NCBI RefSeq assembly: GCF_003265705.1
Contig: NW_020313168.1
Coordinates: 2,544,074 to 2,608,073, forward strand
Direction of reading: 5' to 3'
Length of the DNA stretch: 64,000 nucleotides
Origin: Callorhinus ursinus
Taxonomy: Eukaryota > Chordata > Mammalia > Carnivora > Otariidae
Part shown: positions 12,745 through 24,036 of the stretch, piece by piece
Layout: each line of letters begins with the position of its first letter
Numbering within the stretch: position 1 is the first letter of the stretch
Translations under genes and position numbers: made by a program
Notes under the pieces: model-generated
What the model was told of the DNA's origin: nothing
The model's input: only the letters and a program-made list of their open reading frames with translations
The model's database searches: none

Positions 12745-12933
12745 GGGCACCTGGGTGGCTCGGTCGGTTTTGCATCCAACTCTTGGTTTTGGCTCAGGTC
12801 ATGGTATCGAGCCCCGCATCGGGGTCCGTACTCAGTGCAGAGTCTGCTTGGGATTCTCCCTCTCCCTCTGCCCCTCCCACTCGTGCTCACTCTCTCTTTC
12901 TCTTTCTCTTAAATAAATAAATAAATCTTTTTA
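12745..12933 (+). mobile_element. Can-SINE, first of two at the same target
   Basis: Head cacctgggtggctcggtcgg, internal gtcatggtatcgagccccgc, AAATAAATAAATAAATC tail. Flanked by aaaatacacataacag at 12729-12744 and 12934-12949; the second copy is also the left flank of the next SINE. Confidence 0.95.
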
Positions 12934-12949
12934 AAAATACACATAACAG

Positions 12950-13138
12950 GGCGCCTGGGTGGCTCAGTCGCTTAACCGACTGCCTTCGGCTCGGGTCATG
13001 ATCCTGGAGTCCCAGGATCGAGTCCCGCGTCGGGCTCCCTGCTCCGCGGGGAGTCTGCTTCTCCCTCTGACCCTCTTCCCTCTCGTGCTCTCTCTCTCTC
13101 ATTCTCTCTCTCAGGTAAATAAATAAAATCTTTAAAAA
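12950..13138 (+). mobile_element. Can-SINE, second of two at the same target
   Basis: Head gcgcctgggtggctcagtcg, tail AAATAAATAAAATC plus A-run. Left target copy 12934-12949, right copy aaaatacacataaca from 13139. Both SINEs point the same way. Confidence 0.95.
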
Positions 13139-14379
13139 AAAATACACATAACAAAACTTTAACCACCTCAACCATGTTTGTGTGTGCAGCTCGGTGGCAC
13201 TGAGCACATTCGCACGGTCATGCGGCCGCCACCCATCCACCTCCAGAACTTCTTCATCTTCCCAAACCAAAGCTCTGTCCCCATTAAATGCTGACTCCCA
13301 ATTCCCCCTCCCCAGCCCCCGACATCCACCATTCTTTCTGCTTCTGGGAATTTGACTCCTCTGGGGAACTCATAGGAATGGAATCCTACACTATTTGTCC
13401 TTTTGTGATGGGCTGACTCCACTGAGCACCACGTCCTCAAGCGCCATCCACGTGGTAGCAGGTGCCAGAACGTCCTTCCTTTTTAGGAGTGAATAACATT
13501 CCACTGTGTAGATGGACCACATTTAGTTTATCCATCCATCCATTTGCTTGCAATCTTGCCTTCAAATCTTTGAGGCAACCTGTTTCTAAAATCAATGCCA
13601 GGGCCCTTCTCAGAATGACTCTGACCAGCCCTTCCAGCTTTCTTCTCTTTCTGCACGTGTCCTGCACCTGCTCAGGCTCTTCCCTTCACCCAGAGACCAC
13701 CCAAGACCAGCCTGCACGCCCCCTCTCTCCTGCCCTGGGGGATGCTCCCAGCACTTTCTGCGTCCGTCTCCCGGAGCCATGCATGGTCTGTGCTATGTCA
13801 CTGCCCCTGTGCACGGCTTAGCTCTCCTGCAAGCTCCCCATCTCCCAGTGGGCAGGGCACCTTCCTCAAGTCTTCCTGAGTGAAGGTGAGGATTGCAGAG
13901 AAGCACCATTGATTCGACTTTAACAAGTCCATTGAATAAAAGATCAAAGGCTGTTCTTTTTTAATTGTGCCTGATCCATTGTCCCAAAATGATGTGAACA
14001 GGCGCCCTTCAGCTGTACGTAAGCATTGTACGCAGGGCTTAGGAGAAGGACTGCCAAACCACCGACGAGGACAGCTTCTTGGCGGGGGGTACATGGGGCA
14101 GGGTGGGGAGGTGTTGGGAAGGGCATTTCCACTGCGGACTCTGCACGATTTTTAAAATTCTGAACCACAAAAGTGAATTTATTTATTACTTGCACATTTT
14201 AAGCAATAAAAGAATTACAGGGAGTGTCTTTTCATGTAAAATTATTTGCAATATGAGATCATTTCCGTGCCCGCACTAGGAGGAAAGTTAAACTCAACAA
14301 AGTGAGAGCAAATGAATTTTGGTTTCCAGGGCAGTGTGGTTTTCACAGTAGGACAGATCCAAGGACTGCTGCCTTTTCC

Positions 14380-14700
14380 AACATCTTTTGCTTATTTCAT
14401 GTACTCATTCCCCCGGGCTCTCTGCTTTGCTGGCTCTTTCCCTCCCCCCTGTCCGGGGCCTCTCCGAGGCCCCAAGACCACTGCGCTGGAGTGGCTGCCC
14501 CCAGCCCCTCTGCCTTCTGCCCCTGGGCTCATGGCCCCCGGAGTGGTCCATGACACAGCCAGCTCCTTGCTGTGTTTGCCAACTTGTTCTCCGCCAGCTC
14601 GAAGCTCCACACGGCGGGGCCCGCACCTAGCCGTCCCCAGCACCAGGGCACACACAGAACTTTGTGTTGAATAAACGAATATTTTCTGAGGTCATGCCTG
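14380..14700 (+). mobile_element. Possible L2 3' end
   Basis: The block ending ccagcaccagggcacac...gttgaataaacgaatat resembles the L2 3' terminus (cagcacctagcacag...aataaatatttgttgaat). Divergent, and the 5' limit is uncertain. Confidence 0.4.
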
Positions 14701-16122
14701 GTGCAAGACCCTTTGCTAGGAGACGTACAAGATGAATCAGGCAGGGGAGAACGGAGACCCAGTGGCTTCTTATCGCGCTACCGTTCCCACGACACAGAAG
14801 TCACACTTTAAAGCACACAACCTGGTGGCATTTCATATGTTCACAAAGTTGTACCGCCATCGCCAGTAATTCCAGAATATATTCATCACCCCAACAAAGA
14901 AGCCCCATTCCCCACTGCAGTTAAAACCCACCTCTCCCTGCCTCCGCCTCTGGCAGCCACAAATCTGCTTTCTGTCTCGACAGCTTAACGGGTTCTGGGT
15001 ATTTCGTACAGACGGAATCATGCGATCCGGGGCCTTGTGTGGCTGGCTTCTCTCCGTATGTTTTCAAGGTTCACCTGTGTTGTTGTGGGTATCAGCACCT
15101 CGTTATGTTCTGTGGCTGAATAACAGTCCATTGTATGGATAGACCCATTCAGGTGATGGACACCTGTATCATTCCCCCTCCGGGGCTGTTATAAGTGATG
15201 CTGCTGTGAACATCTGTCCACGTTGTGGTGTAGACATATGTTTTCAGTTTTCTGGAGTAGGTACCTGGGAGTGGGACCGCTGGGCGGTCACACTGTGTTT
15301 AAATTCTGATGAACTTCGAACCGTTTCCCACAGGTGCTCCAGTGTCTCCAGATCCTCACCAATACTTACTGTCATCCATCTTTTTGGTTCTGGCATTCCA
15401 AGTGGGTGTGAGGTGGTGGGTGTCTCATGATGGTTTTGATTTGCATTTCTCTGCTGCCTCGTGACGTTGGGCATCTCTTCATGTGCACGTCGGCCATGTG
15501 TGTGTCTTCACTGGAGAGAGGTCTGCTCAGACAGACCCATGTTTGAGCCGGGTCACCTATCTCTTCATGGTTGAATTCTAAGTGTTTTTGTATATTCTGG
15601 GTTCGAGACCCCTATCAGATATGTGATTTGCACTTGTCTTTTCACTTTCTTGATAGTTTCCTTTGAAACATAAAAGCTTTTAATGTTTAGTAAGTCTGAA
15701 GTATCTATTTTTTCTTTGGTTGTTTGTGCTTACGATGTCATTCATATTGAAGAAGTTGTGATCTGATCCAAGGTCATGAGGATCTATGTGCCTGTTTTCT
15801 TCTAAGAGTTTTATAGTTGTAGCTCTTACATTTAGGTCTCTGGTCCATTTTGAATTAACTTTTGTAAATGGTGTGAGGTAGGGGTCCAATTTAATTCTTT
15901 TGCACATAGATGTCCAGTTGTCCCAACACCATTTGTTCAAAAAAACCAAACAACAAAGTATTCTTTCCTCCACTGAATTGTTTTGACCCTTGTTGAAAAC
16001 CAACTGATCATAAATGTATAGGTTTCATTTCTGGACTCTCCATTTGATCCATTAATCGATATGTCTGTCCTTACAGCAACACCACACAGTCTTGATTACT
16101 ATAGCTTTGTGGTAAGTTTTTT

Positions 16123-16315
16123 TGGTTTTGTTGTTTTTTTTAGAGAGAGAGAGTGTGTGCGAGGTGGGGGAGGGGAGGGGCAGAGATAGAGGGAGAGAGA
16201 ATCTTAAGCAGGCTCCACACCCAGCGCAGAGCCCGACACGGGGCTCGATCTCACGACCCTGAGATCATGACCTGAGCTGAAATCAAGAGTCTGAACTGAG
16301 CCACCCACGCGTCTC
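16123..16315 (-). mobile_element. Can-SINE inserted in the L1 remnant
   Basis: Reverse SINE (ga-rich linker, gagatcatgacctgagc, gagccacccacgcg) flanked by tgtggtaagttttt at 16108 and tgtagtaagttttt at 16316, one mismatch, within L1 ORF2 antisense sequence. Confidence 0.93.
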
Positions 16316-16636
16316 TGTAGTAAGTTTTTAAATTGGGAAGCGTGAGCCCCCCCTTCCCAACTTTGTTGTTCTTCCTTTATATTGTTTTGGCTGTTCTGGG
16401 TCCCCTGCATTTCCATATGTATGTTAGGATCAGCTTGTCAATATCTGCAAAAGAGCAAGTAGGATTTTGATAGGGATTGTATTGAATCTATGGATCAATC
16501 TGGGGAGTATTGCTGGCTTAACAATACGAGGTTTTCCAGTCCATGAATGCAGGATGACTTTCCATTTATTTAGGTCTTCTCTAATTTGTTTCAACAATGT
16601 TTTTGTCATTTTTAGGGAAAAGTCTTGTACTTCTTG

Positions 16637-16662
16637 TGTGTGTGTGTGTGTGTGTGTGTGTT
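16637..16662. repeat. (TG)n microsatellite
   Basis: About 13 TG units within the L1 remnant. Confidence 0.9.
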
Positions 16663-17729
16663 GTAAATGAAATTGTCTTCTTAATTTCACTTTAAGCTGT
16701 TTATTGCTGTTGCATAGAAATGCAGTTAATTTGTTTTAATTGATCTTGCATCCTGCAACTTTGCCGAATTCATGTATTGGTTCTAATAGGTTTTGTGTGT
16801 GGGTGTTTGAATTCCTAAGAATAGTCTACGTGCAAGATCATGTCATCTGTGAATAGAGATAGTTTTATTTCTTTCCTTCTAATCTGGATGCCTTTTATCT
16901 CTTTTCTTGCCTAATTGCCCTGAGTAGAACCTCCACCGCAACAATGAATAGAAGGGGAGAGAAGCGGACATCCTGTCTTATTCCTGATCGTAGGGGAAAG
17001 CTTTCAGTCTTTCATCATTGAGTATAATGTTGGCTGTGGGTTTTTCATAGTTGCCCTTTATCAGTTTGAGGAAGTTCCCTTCTATTTTTAGTTTGCTAAG
17101 TGTTTTTGTCATGAAAAGGTGTTGGATTTTTGTCAAATGTTTTCTCTGCTGCTATTGAGATCATGTGGTTTTTGTCCTTTATTCTGTTAATCTGGTGTAT
17201 TACATTGATTGCTCTTCATATGTTGAACCACCTTTGCATTCCTGGCATAAGTCCCACTTAGTCATGGTGTATAATCCTTTTTATATGTTGTTGAATTTGG
17301 TTTGCTAGTATCTTGTTGAGAATTTCGTGTCTGTATTCATGAGGAGTGTTCAGAAGGGCCTAGAATGCTATGTTCTTGGGATGTTTTTTGTCTGGTTTGA
17401 GCATCAGCAAGTGACTTTATGCAAAGTCAAAGACAAAACACACAAAAAAGAATGATAAACTTCTAAGGATTTCCCAAAAATTAAGGAAAGTCAGCATATA
17501 CTGCCTACCTGGTGCATGGCAGGCACTCTGCTTAGCGGCTTCTCCAAGGATCCAGAGAGAACAGCATGGATAAAATGGTATCAAAGCTGGGCCTTGGAGA
17601 GTGAAAAGAATAGGCAGAGAGGCAGAGCAGGCAGCCCCCAGGGAGGGACCCAGTAAGCAAATGCCCAGAGAGGACCTCACAGGGTGGAAAGGCCGTGAGT
17701 TGTCCAGTTTACTCAGGATATACTGGGGT

Positions 17730-18175
17730 ATAGTGGGTTGAATAATGTCCCCCAAATTCACGTCCACCTGGAACCTCAGATGATGATCTTATTTGGAAAT
17801 CAGGTCTTTGCAGATGTAATTAGTCAAGATGTGGTCGTTCTGGATTAGGGTGGGCCCTAATCCCATGGCTGGTGTCCTTATAAGAAGAGAAAACAGAGAC
17901 AGACCCCCCACACATGGAGGGGGAAAGGCCACATGATGATGGAGGCAGAGATCGGGGTGATGTAGGTACCAGTCGAGGAAAGGCAAGGATTGCCAGCCGC
18001 CACCAGCAGCTGAGTGGCAAGGAAGGGTCCTCCCCTGGATGTTCAGAGGGAGCATGGCTCTGCTGACACCTTGATTTCGGACTTCTGGCCTCCGGAACTG
18101 TGAGGGAGACACTTCTATGGTTTTAAGCCTTGCAGTGTGGTGATTTGCTGTAGCAGCCATAGGAAAGCGATGCAA
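17730..18175 (+). mobile_element. MaLR (MLT1-like) solo LTR, second copy
   Basis: Same segment order as 3888-4325 and better preserved: gttgaataatgtcccccaaa, attcacgtccacctggaacc, ttatttggaaatcaggtctt, agggtgggccctaatccca, gtgtccttataagaagag, gacaccttgatttcggactt, ctatggttttaagcc. Typical ERVL-MaLR LTR; no viral coding sequence adjoins. Confidence 0.72.
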
Positions 18176-18394
18176 TCGGATATGATATTACGTGCCAGGC
18201 TAAGGACTGGGGCTTTGCTAGGGGACAGAATGTGAAGGCTGACAGTTTCTGAACCAGGAGCCTGGGACAGAGGGGAGGAGTAGACAGTTTTTAGTGGCAT
18301 CCTTTAAGGGATGTTTTTAAAAACAGAGTTTTGTTTTCCTTTGTATCTTCCTTTTTGTTTTTTTAAATTGTTCCAACTCATTTTGGAAGTCATA

Positions 18395-18625
18395 TGCCAT
18401 AAGTGTCAGGAGCTTGAGCTTTGGATCAGCCACACCCGGCCATCCATCCCTGCTCAGCCATTAACCGTCTGTGATATGTCAGGACATCATTCCTGGCCTC
18501 GGTCTCCTTAGCTATAAAATGGGGTTAGTAATATCCCCCTTGATCAGCAGAGCTCCTCGCACCTAGGAAGCCACTGTTAAATGATGACCATGATGATGTT
18601 CAGTTATTTACACCTGACCTTTTCC
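18395..18625 (+). mobile_element. MIR SINE remnant
   Basis: Degenerate MIR: gagcttgagctttggatcag, then a diverged core, then gcctcggtctccttagctat and aaaatggggttagtaatatc. Confidence 0.65.
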
Positions 18626-18839
18626 TTTCATCTTTTTCTTCATGAAATTATCCTTAATCATTTTTCAGTATAAAAACCATTAATAGGCTTCTTGTTTAAA
18701 AAAAAAAAGGTATAAGTATACAGGATTAGCTTATTATTTCCAGTTATCAAAATGATTCATTATTACTTTTAGAAAAGTTATAAAATAAAAAACAAGATGA
18801 AAAAACTATAATCATGCCATCTGGACATGATCATTATTA

Positions 18840-19083
18840 TAATTGGGGGACCATTTTCTACTTCAATAATATATTTAGGTAGATATAAAGTATCTATAAA
18901 TATATCTTATATATAAAACCATATTGCTGTATTTCACGTAGTTTTGCATCCTATGTTCTTCATTTCACATAACAGTGTGAGCATTGTCCTTGTTCTTTAA
19001 AAACTTTTATAAAATGTTTTATAATAGCTTAATGGCATTGTATCATATTAATGGACCACAATGTATTAAAATATTCTCCTGTT
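18840..19083. other. AT-rich stretch, probably old interspersed repeat
   Basis: AT-rich with atttaggtagatataaagta and ttcatttcacataacagtg. It resembles ancient LINE/DNA-element 3' sequence but I cannot assign a family. No gene. Confidence 0.3.
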
Positions 19084-19496
19084 GGGGCGCCTGGGGGGCT
19101 CAGTCGGTTGAGCATCTGACTCTTGGTTTCGGCTCAGGTCATGATCTCAGGGTCCTGGGATGGAGTCAGTCCCACATTGGGCTCCCCACTCAGCGGGAAC
19201 CTGCTTCTCCCTCTCTCTGCCCCTCCCCCTGCTTGTGCTCTCTTTCTCTCTCTCTCTAAAATAAATAAATAAAATCTTTGCTTTTAAGATTTTATTTATT
19301 TATTTGTCAGACAGAGAGACAGCACAAGCAGGGGGAGTGGCAGGCAGAGGGAGAAGGAGAAGCAGGCTCCCCGCCGAGCAAGGAGCCTGATGTAGGACTC
19401 GATCCCAGGACCCTGGGATCATGACCTGAGCCCAAGGCAGATACTTAATCAACTGAGCCACTCAGGCGTCCCTAAAATAAGTAAATAAAATCTTTG
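19084..19496 (+). mobile_element. Can-SINE interrupted by an opposite Can-SINE in its tail
   Basis: Body 19084-19280, then a foreign reverse SINE (19281-19472), then the rest of the A-rich tail 19473-19496. The outer flanks tctcctgttg (ending at 19085) and tctcctgttg (from 19503) mark the original target. Confidence 0.9.
19281..19472 (-). mobile_element. Can-SINE nested in the tail of another Can-SINE
   Basis: Reverse SINE starting ttttaagattttatttattt and ending gccactcaggcgtccc. It is flanked by duplicated aataaataaaatctttg-like tail sequence of the host SINE (19261-19280 and 19473-19496), which dates it after the host. Confidence 0.92.
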
Positions 19497-19530
19497 AAAT
19501 AGTCTCCTGTTGTTAGAAATTCGGTAATAG

Positions 19531-19737
19531 GGGTGCCTGGGTGGCTCAGTCGGTTAAGCGGCTGTCTTCGGCTCGGGTCATGATCCCAGGGTCCTGGGAT
19601 CGAGTCCCACATCGGGCTCCTTGCTCAACAGGGAGCCTGCTTCTCCCTCTGCCCCGCCCCCCGCTTGTGCTCTCGCTCACTCTCTCTCGCCTACACTCTC
19701 TCTCTTGAGCAAATAAATAAAGTCTTAAAAAAAAAAA
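19531..19737 (+). mobile_element. Can-SINE with 15-bp target duplication
   Basis: Head ggtgcctgggtggctcagtc, tail aataaataaagtctt plus A-run. Flanked by gaaattcggtaatag (19516-19530) and gaaattcagtaatag (19738-19752), one mismatch. Confidence 0.95.
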
Positions 19738-19848
19738 GAAATTCAGTAATAGTCCTGAGTTGAATATTGGTGGTTTGTTTCAACTTTATTGAAGTATAAT
19801 TTATGTATATTAAATTGTATATATTTGAAATGTATAGTTGTTGAGTTT

Positions 19849-19854
19849 TCACGC

Positions 19855-19892
<38 letters not shown>

Positions 19893-19893
19893 A
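19849..19893. repeat. (CA)n microsatellite
   Basis: About 20 CA units with a few interruptions, in L1 3' sequence. Confidence 0.9.
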
Positions 19894-20316
19894 CACCGGT
19901 AAAGCCATCGCCACAGTCAAGTTCATAAGCATCTTCATCACCCCCAAATTAGCCTTGGGTCCCTTTGTAATCCATCCCTTCCTCCAGCCCCTGCCCCCAA
20001 AATGACTCTTCTGCTTTCTGTCACTATGGATTAGTTTACATTTCCTAGAATTGTATATAAATGGAATCATGCAGTATATACTCTTTTTTCTGTCTGGGTT
20101 CTTAAAGGCAGCATGATGATTTAACAATGTATCCACATTGTTGTGTGAATGAATCGAGAGTCCATTCATTTCTACTGCTGAATCCTATTCCATTGTAGGT
20201 ATAAACCACAATTTGTTTATTCATTCACCTGCTGGGTTGTTCTCAGTTCTTAGCTACTACAAATAAAGCTGCTACGAACACTTACAAGGAAGTCTTGCAT
20301 GTGAACGTAGGTTTTT

Positions 20317-20492
20317 TTTAATTTTTTATTGTTATGTTAATCACCATATATTACATCATTTGTTTTGGTGTAGTGTTCCATGATTCATTGTTTGTTCATA
20401 ACACCCAGTGCTCCATGCAGAATGTGCCCTCCTTAATACCCATCACCAGGCCAACCCATCCCCCCACCCTCCTCCCCTCTAGAAACCTCAGT
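20317..20492 (-). mobile_element. 5'-truncated young carnivore L1 3' end with 16-bp target duplication
   Basis: T-rich start (tail), then a 3' UTR segment with caccatatattacatcattt, ttcatgattcattgtttgtt-like text and cccagtgctccatgcagaat. Flanked by identical gtgaacgtaggttttt at 20301-20316 and 20493-20508. The perfect target duplication indicates recent insertion. Confidence 0.9.
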
Positions 20493-21272
20493 GTGAACGT
20501 AGGTTTTTATATCTCTTGGTAAATACCTGGGAATGGAAGAGCCAGGTCATCTGGTGGGTGGGTGTGTAACTTTTTAAGAAACTGCCAGTTTTCCAAAGTG
20601 GTTGTCCCATGTTGCACTACCACCAGACACATGTATGAGAGTTCCAGGGGTTTCAAGTCCTCATCGGCACTTGGTATGGTTGTGGTCAGTCTTTTTCATT
20701 CTAACAGGTATGTGAGAGTATCTCACTGTGGTTTTAATTTCCATTTTCCTGATCGCTAATAATGCTGAATATCTTTTCATATAATCTAGCTTTCTTTGAG
20801 TCTAGCTTTTTTCCACTCAACACATTTGAGATTCATCCATGTTGTTATGTGTATCATGGTTTGTTTCTTTTCATTGCTGAGTAGTATCCATTGTGGGGAT
20901 GGACCACTGCTTGTGGATCCATTAACCCATGGAAAGACCTGTCTGCTGATTCTTGGTTTTGCAGTTATGAATAAAACTGCTATAAGCATGCACACACAGA
21001 CTCTTCTACGAGCATTGTTCATTTCCCTTGGATAAGTACCTAGGAGTGGGATTGCTGAGTCATATGGTAAGTGTATGTTTCCAAGGTGGCTTTTTCATTG
21101 GCAATCCCACCAGCCACGTGTGAGTCTGGTTGCTCTGCGTCCCACCGGCAGTCTATACTATCAGTTCTCATTTGTGTTTCAGTCTTTCTCATAGGTGTGT
21201 GGTGTGTCACGTTGCTTCTTTGTATGACATTATGGTTCCTATTTACATTTCTCTCATAACCAACCATGTCAC

Positions 21273-21388
21273 GGGGTGCCTGGCTGGCTCAGTTGGGAAA
21301 TCATGTAACTCTTTGATCTTAAGAGTCATGAGTCTGAGCCCCACATTGGGTATACAGATTACTTAAATAAATAAAACTTTAAAAAAAA
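21273..21388 (+). mobile_element. Short/old Can-SINE variant
   Basis: ggggtgcctggctggctcag head, gtcatgagtctgagccccac, AAATAAATAAAACTTT tail; it lacks the CT linker. About 115 bp, inserted in the L1 remnant. Confidence 0.85.
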
Positions 21389-23276
21389 TGACCAATGATG
21401 TCGAGCACCTTTTCATTTGCTAATATTTGCCCCCTTTTTTGGTGAAGTGTCTTTTCAGATCTTCTGCCTATTTTTAAATTGTGTTTTTCTCATTACTAAT
21501 CCTGAAGTTTCTTTATACATTCTGGATATGGATCCTTACCAGAGATGTGTTTTGCAAGTATCTTTTTTCAGTCTGTGGCATGTCTTTTTATTTCCTTAGC
21601 GGTGTCTTTCAAAGAGCAGAAATTTTTCATTTTAATAAACTCTTATTTATTAATTTTTTTTCTTTTATGAATCATGCCTTGGTATCATATCTAAGCAATC
21701 TATGACTAACCCTACTATTGAGTTTTAGGGGCTTCTCATACATACTCTGGGTATATCTTTTATTGAGCATATGAGTTGTGAATATTTTCTCCCAGGCTAT
21801 GGCTTGCATTTCTATTTTTTTAATGGTGAATTTTTGAAGAAAAGAGTTTTTAATTTTCCAGTTTATTAGCATTTCTTTGATGGCTTATGCTTTTTGTGTT
21901 CTAACAAACCTTGGCCTAATCTAAGGTGGCTAAGTCCTCTTTCATGGATTCTTCTGGCAGTTTTATAATTTTAGGTATCACATCTGGGTCTGGGACCTGT
22001 TTTGAGTTAATTTTTGTATCTGACATGAAGAAAGGGGGAATGGTAATATTTTTTCATACAAATATCCAGTTGATCTAACATCATTTGTGGAAGAGCTATC
22101 CTTTCTCCATGGAATTGCATCTTTGTCAATAATCAATTGATCATATTTGTCTATTCTATTCTCTCTCTATTCTGTACCATTGCTCTAAAAGTCTGTGTTT
22201 TCAGCAGTTCCAGACTGCCTTGACTACTGTAGAATTATGATCGGTCTCAAAATCAGATAAGTCCTTCAGCTTTCATCTTTTTTTGTTGTGTGATTACTTT
22301 GGCTATTCTAAGTCTTTTGAATTTCCATATGAATTTTAGAGTCAGCTTGTCAATTTCTACCCCTCCCCCCATGATCCTATTGGAATATTGATTGGGATTG
22401 TGTTGAATTAATAGATTGTTTGGTAAGATTACCATCCTAACAATATTGACTGTCTCAATCCATGGACATGGTATATCTTTCCATTTATTTACATTTCCTT
22501 GAATTTTTCTCAGCAAGGTTTGTGTTTTTCAGTATAGAGGTATCAAATGTCATTGGTTAGACTTATTCCTAAGTATTTTACATAGGGGTTTTTTTGGAGG
22601 GGGTGCTATAAATAGAATTTTTTATTTATTATATTTGCCAGTTGTCTGTTGCTAGTTTTTAAGAATACAATTAATTTGTCCACATTAACTTTTTATCCTG
22701 CAATCTTGCTAAATTCACTTCTTAGTACTATTAGTTGTCTTGTAAATTTCGTGGGATTTTTCACATAAAGAATTGTATCATCTGCACACAGGAACAATTT
22801 TACTTCTTCTTTTCCAATCTTTATACATTTAGTTTCTTTCCTTGCCTTATGCAGAGGCTATAGCCTCTGGTGTGATACTGAATAGAAGTGATGAAAACAG
22901 GCCTGCTAACCTTATCCTGATCATGGGGGAAACAATTTGGTCTCCAGTCATCAAGTATGATGTTAACTGTAGAATGTTTCTAGGTGACCTTTATCAACTT
23001 GAGGAGGTTCCCTTGTATGCCTACATTGGGGATGGTTTTTATCATGAATAAGTGTTGGATTTTTGTCAAATGATTTTTCTGTATTTATTCATATATGTAT
23101 TTTTTGTGGGCATCTCTGGTTGTTATCTTAGGATCAACATCTACAAATGAAGGTAAAGGGTCAAAATGTATAAACATTTTTAAGCCTTCTAGATCCTATT
23201 TCTGAATTTCCAGAAAGAGAAATTTGACCTGTATACAGTGCCTCCCCACCCCTGGCTGTGCAAGAGTGTCCCTTGA

Positions 23277-23624
23277 GGCCCAGAGAGGTTAAGTAGCTTG
23301 CCCAAGGTCACACAGGTAGCAGGTGGTGCAGCTGGGATTTGAACACAAGCTCTGTGGCCCAGGTCCTCACCAGCATATTTTATTGCCTCTAAGTTCTAAG
23401 TTCAGCAATACAACCCCACTTACTCTGCTTTACTTATTTTTTTAAGATTTAATTAATTTATTTATTTGAGAGAGATTGAGTGCGAGCACAAGCAGGGGGA
23501 GGGACAGAGGGAGAAGCAGTCTCCCCACCAAGCAGGGAGCCCCATGCAGGACTCCATCCCAGGACCCTGGGATCACGACCTGAGCCGAAGGCAGACGCTT
23601 AATGACTGAGCCACCCAGGTGCCA
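23277..23624 (-). repeat. Inverted duplication, left arm block A (SINE + flank + MIR part)
   Basis: Reverse complement of 27053-27408. Outside the SINE, 147 aligned bases show 4 differences, all transitions. The SINE part shares unusual features with its partner (ggatggagtcctgc, cttggtgggga, gctcgcac, the tail aattaattaaatcttaaaaa), so it is the same insertion copied. The block ends inside the MIR at gcctca, whereas the partner MIR is nearly complete. Confidence 0.88.
23437..23624 (-). mobile_element. Can-SINE (duplicated copy)
   Basis: Reverse SINE with tail aagatttaattaatttattt and head end gagccacccaggtgcca. Sequence details show that it is a copy of the SINE at 27053-27247, not an independent insertion. 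Confidence 0.9.
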
Positions 23625-23636
23625 CTGTTGGACATT

Positions 23637-23667
23637 CTTTTGTTTTGGTTTGGTTTGGTTTGGTTTA
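23637..23667. repeat. (GGTTT)n microsatellite
   Basis: Four ggttt units after ttttgtttt, at the outer edge of duplicated block A. The right arm has an A-rich stretch in the corresponding place. Confidence 0.8.
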
Positions 23668-23744
23668 CATACATTTTTACCTATTAAAGCTATTATTCCC
23701 TGTCTTATGTATATATATGTCCTTCGGCTTCTCGTCTTGTTTGT

Positions 23745-24035
23745 TTTGTTTTAATAGATGTTATTTTTTAGAGCAGTTTTAGGTTCATACAAGAATTGAG
23801 AGGAAGATAGCGGGATCTCCCATATACCTCTTGCTCTGACACATGCATATCTTCCCTCGTTATCAGCATCCCACCCCAGAGGGTACATTTGTTACAACTG
23901 ATAAACCTACATCAACAAATTATCACCCTGAGTCCATAGTTTACATTAGAGCTCACTCTTGGTGTACATCCAATGGGTTTTAACAAATGTGTAGTGACAT
24001 ATATCTAACATTATAGTATCATACAAATATGTAAA
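23745..24035 (-). mobile_element. L1M 3' fragment
   Basis: Antisense old L1 3' region: ttttttagagcagttttagg, gggatctcccatatacctct, tcacccagag-like and catccaatgggttttaacaa. Lies inside the left arm of the inverted duplication with no counterpart in the right arm. Confidence 0.75.
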
Positions 24036-24036
24036 C

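Larger units (their letters stand above)
12724..13560 (-). mobile_element. L1M 3'-end fragment, split by two SINEs
   Basis: Outside the SINEs the sequence matches the familiar antisense of old L1 3' regions: aaaatacacataacaaaact, the ccatccacctccagaacttc block, the aatggaatcctacac block and ataacattccactgtgtaga. It has no coding capacity. Confidence 0.75.
14805..17405 (-). mobile_element. L1 LINE remnant (3' region and ORF2 part), antisense to TBC1D16
   Basis: Reads as reverse L1. The 3' region (ttccagaatatattcatcac, acagtccattgtatggatag) is followed by ORF2 antisense. The - frame 16430-16690 carries KTLLKQIREDLNKWKVI and KPAILPRLIHRFNTIPIKI, typical of the L1 ORF2 C-terminal region. Many stops and frameshifts, so it is dead. 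It is interrupted by a SINE (16123-16315) and a (TG)n run at about 16637-16662. Confidence 0.92.
19760..23130 (-). mobile_element. L1 LINE remnant(s), antisense, heavily interrupted
   Basis: Begins with L1 3' sequence (tcaactttattgaagtataa), has a (CA)n at 19849-19893, a young L1 insertion at 20317-20492 and a SINE at 21273-21388. Part of the 3' region appears twice (about 20085-20240 and 20810-20910), so at least two L1 fragments are joined. ORF2 antisense follows: the - frame 22253-22516 has VNKWKDIPCPWIE and LTLKFIWKFKRLRIAK. No intact reading frame. Confidence 0.9.

Noticed and set aside
16430..16690. Protein-like - strand frame (LNKWKVI, IHRFNTIPIKI)
   Set aside because: Recognised as a decayed L1 ORF2 fragment with stops around it, not a host gene.
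19849..19893. Regularly spaced repeat that might suggest an array
   Set aside because: Simple (CA)n; there is no CRISPR-like repeat/spacer alternation anywhere, as expected in a mammalian nuclear genome.
23277..23624. SINE 3' transduction as the origin of the duplicated SINE-flank-MIR block
   Set aside because: The copied block does not end in a poly(A) tail, and a second, non-adjacent block is duplicated in the same inverted order, which transduction cannot explain.
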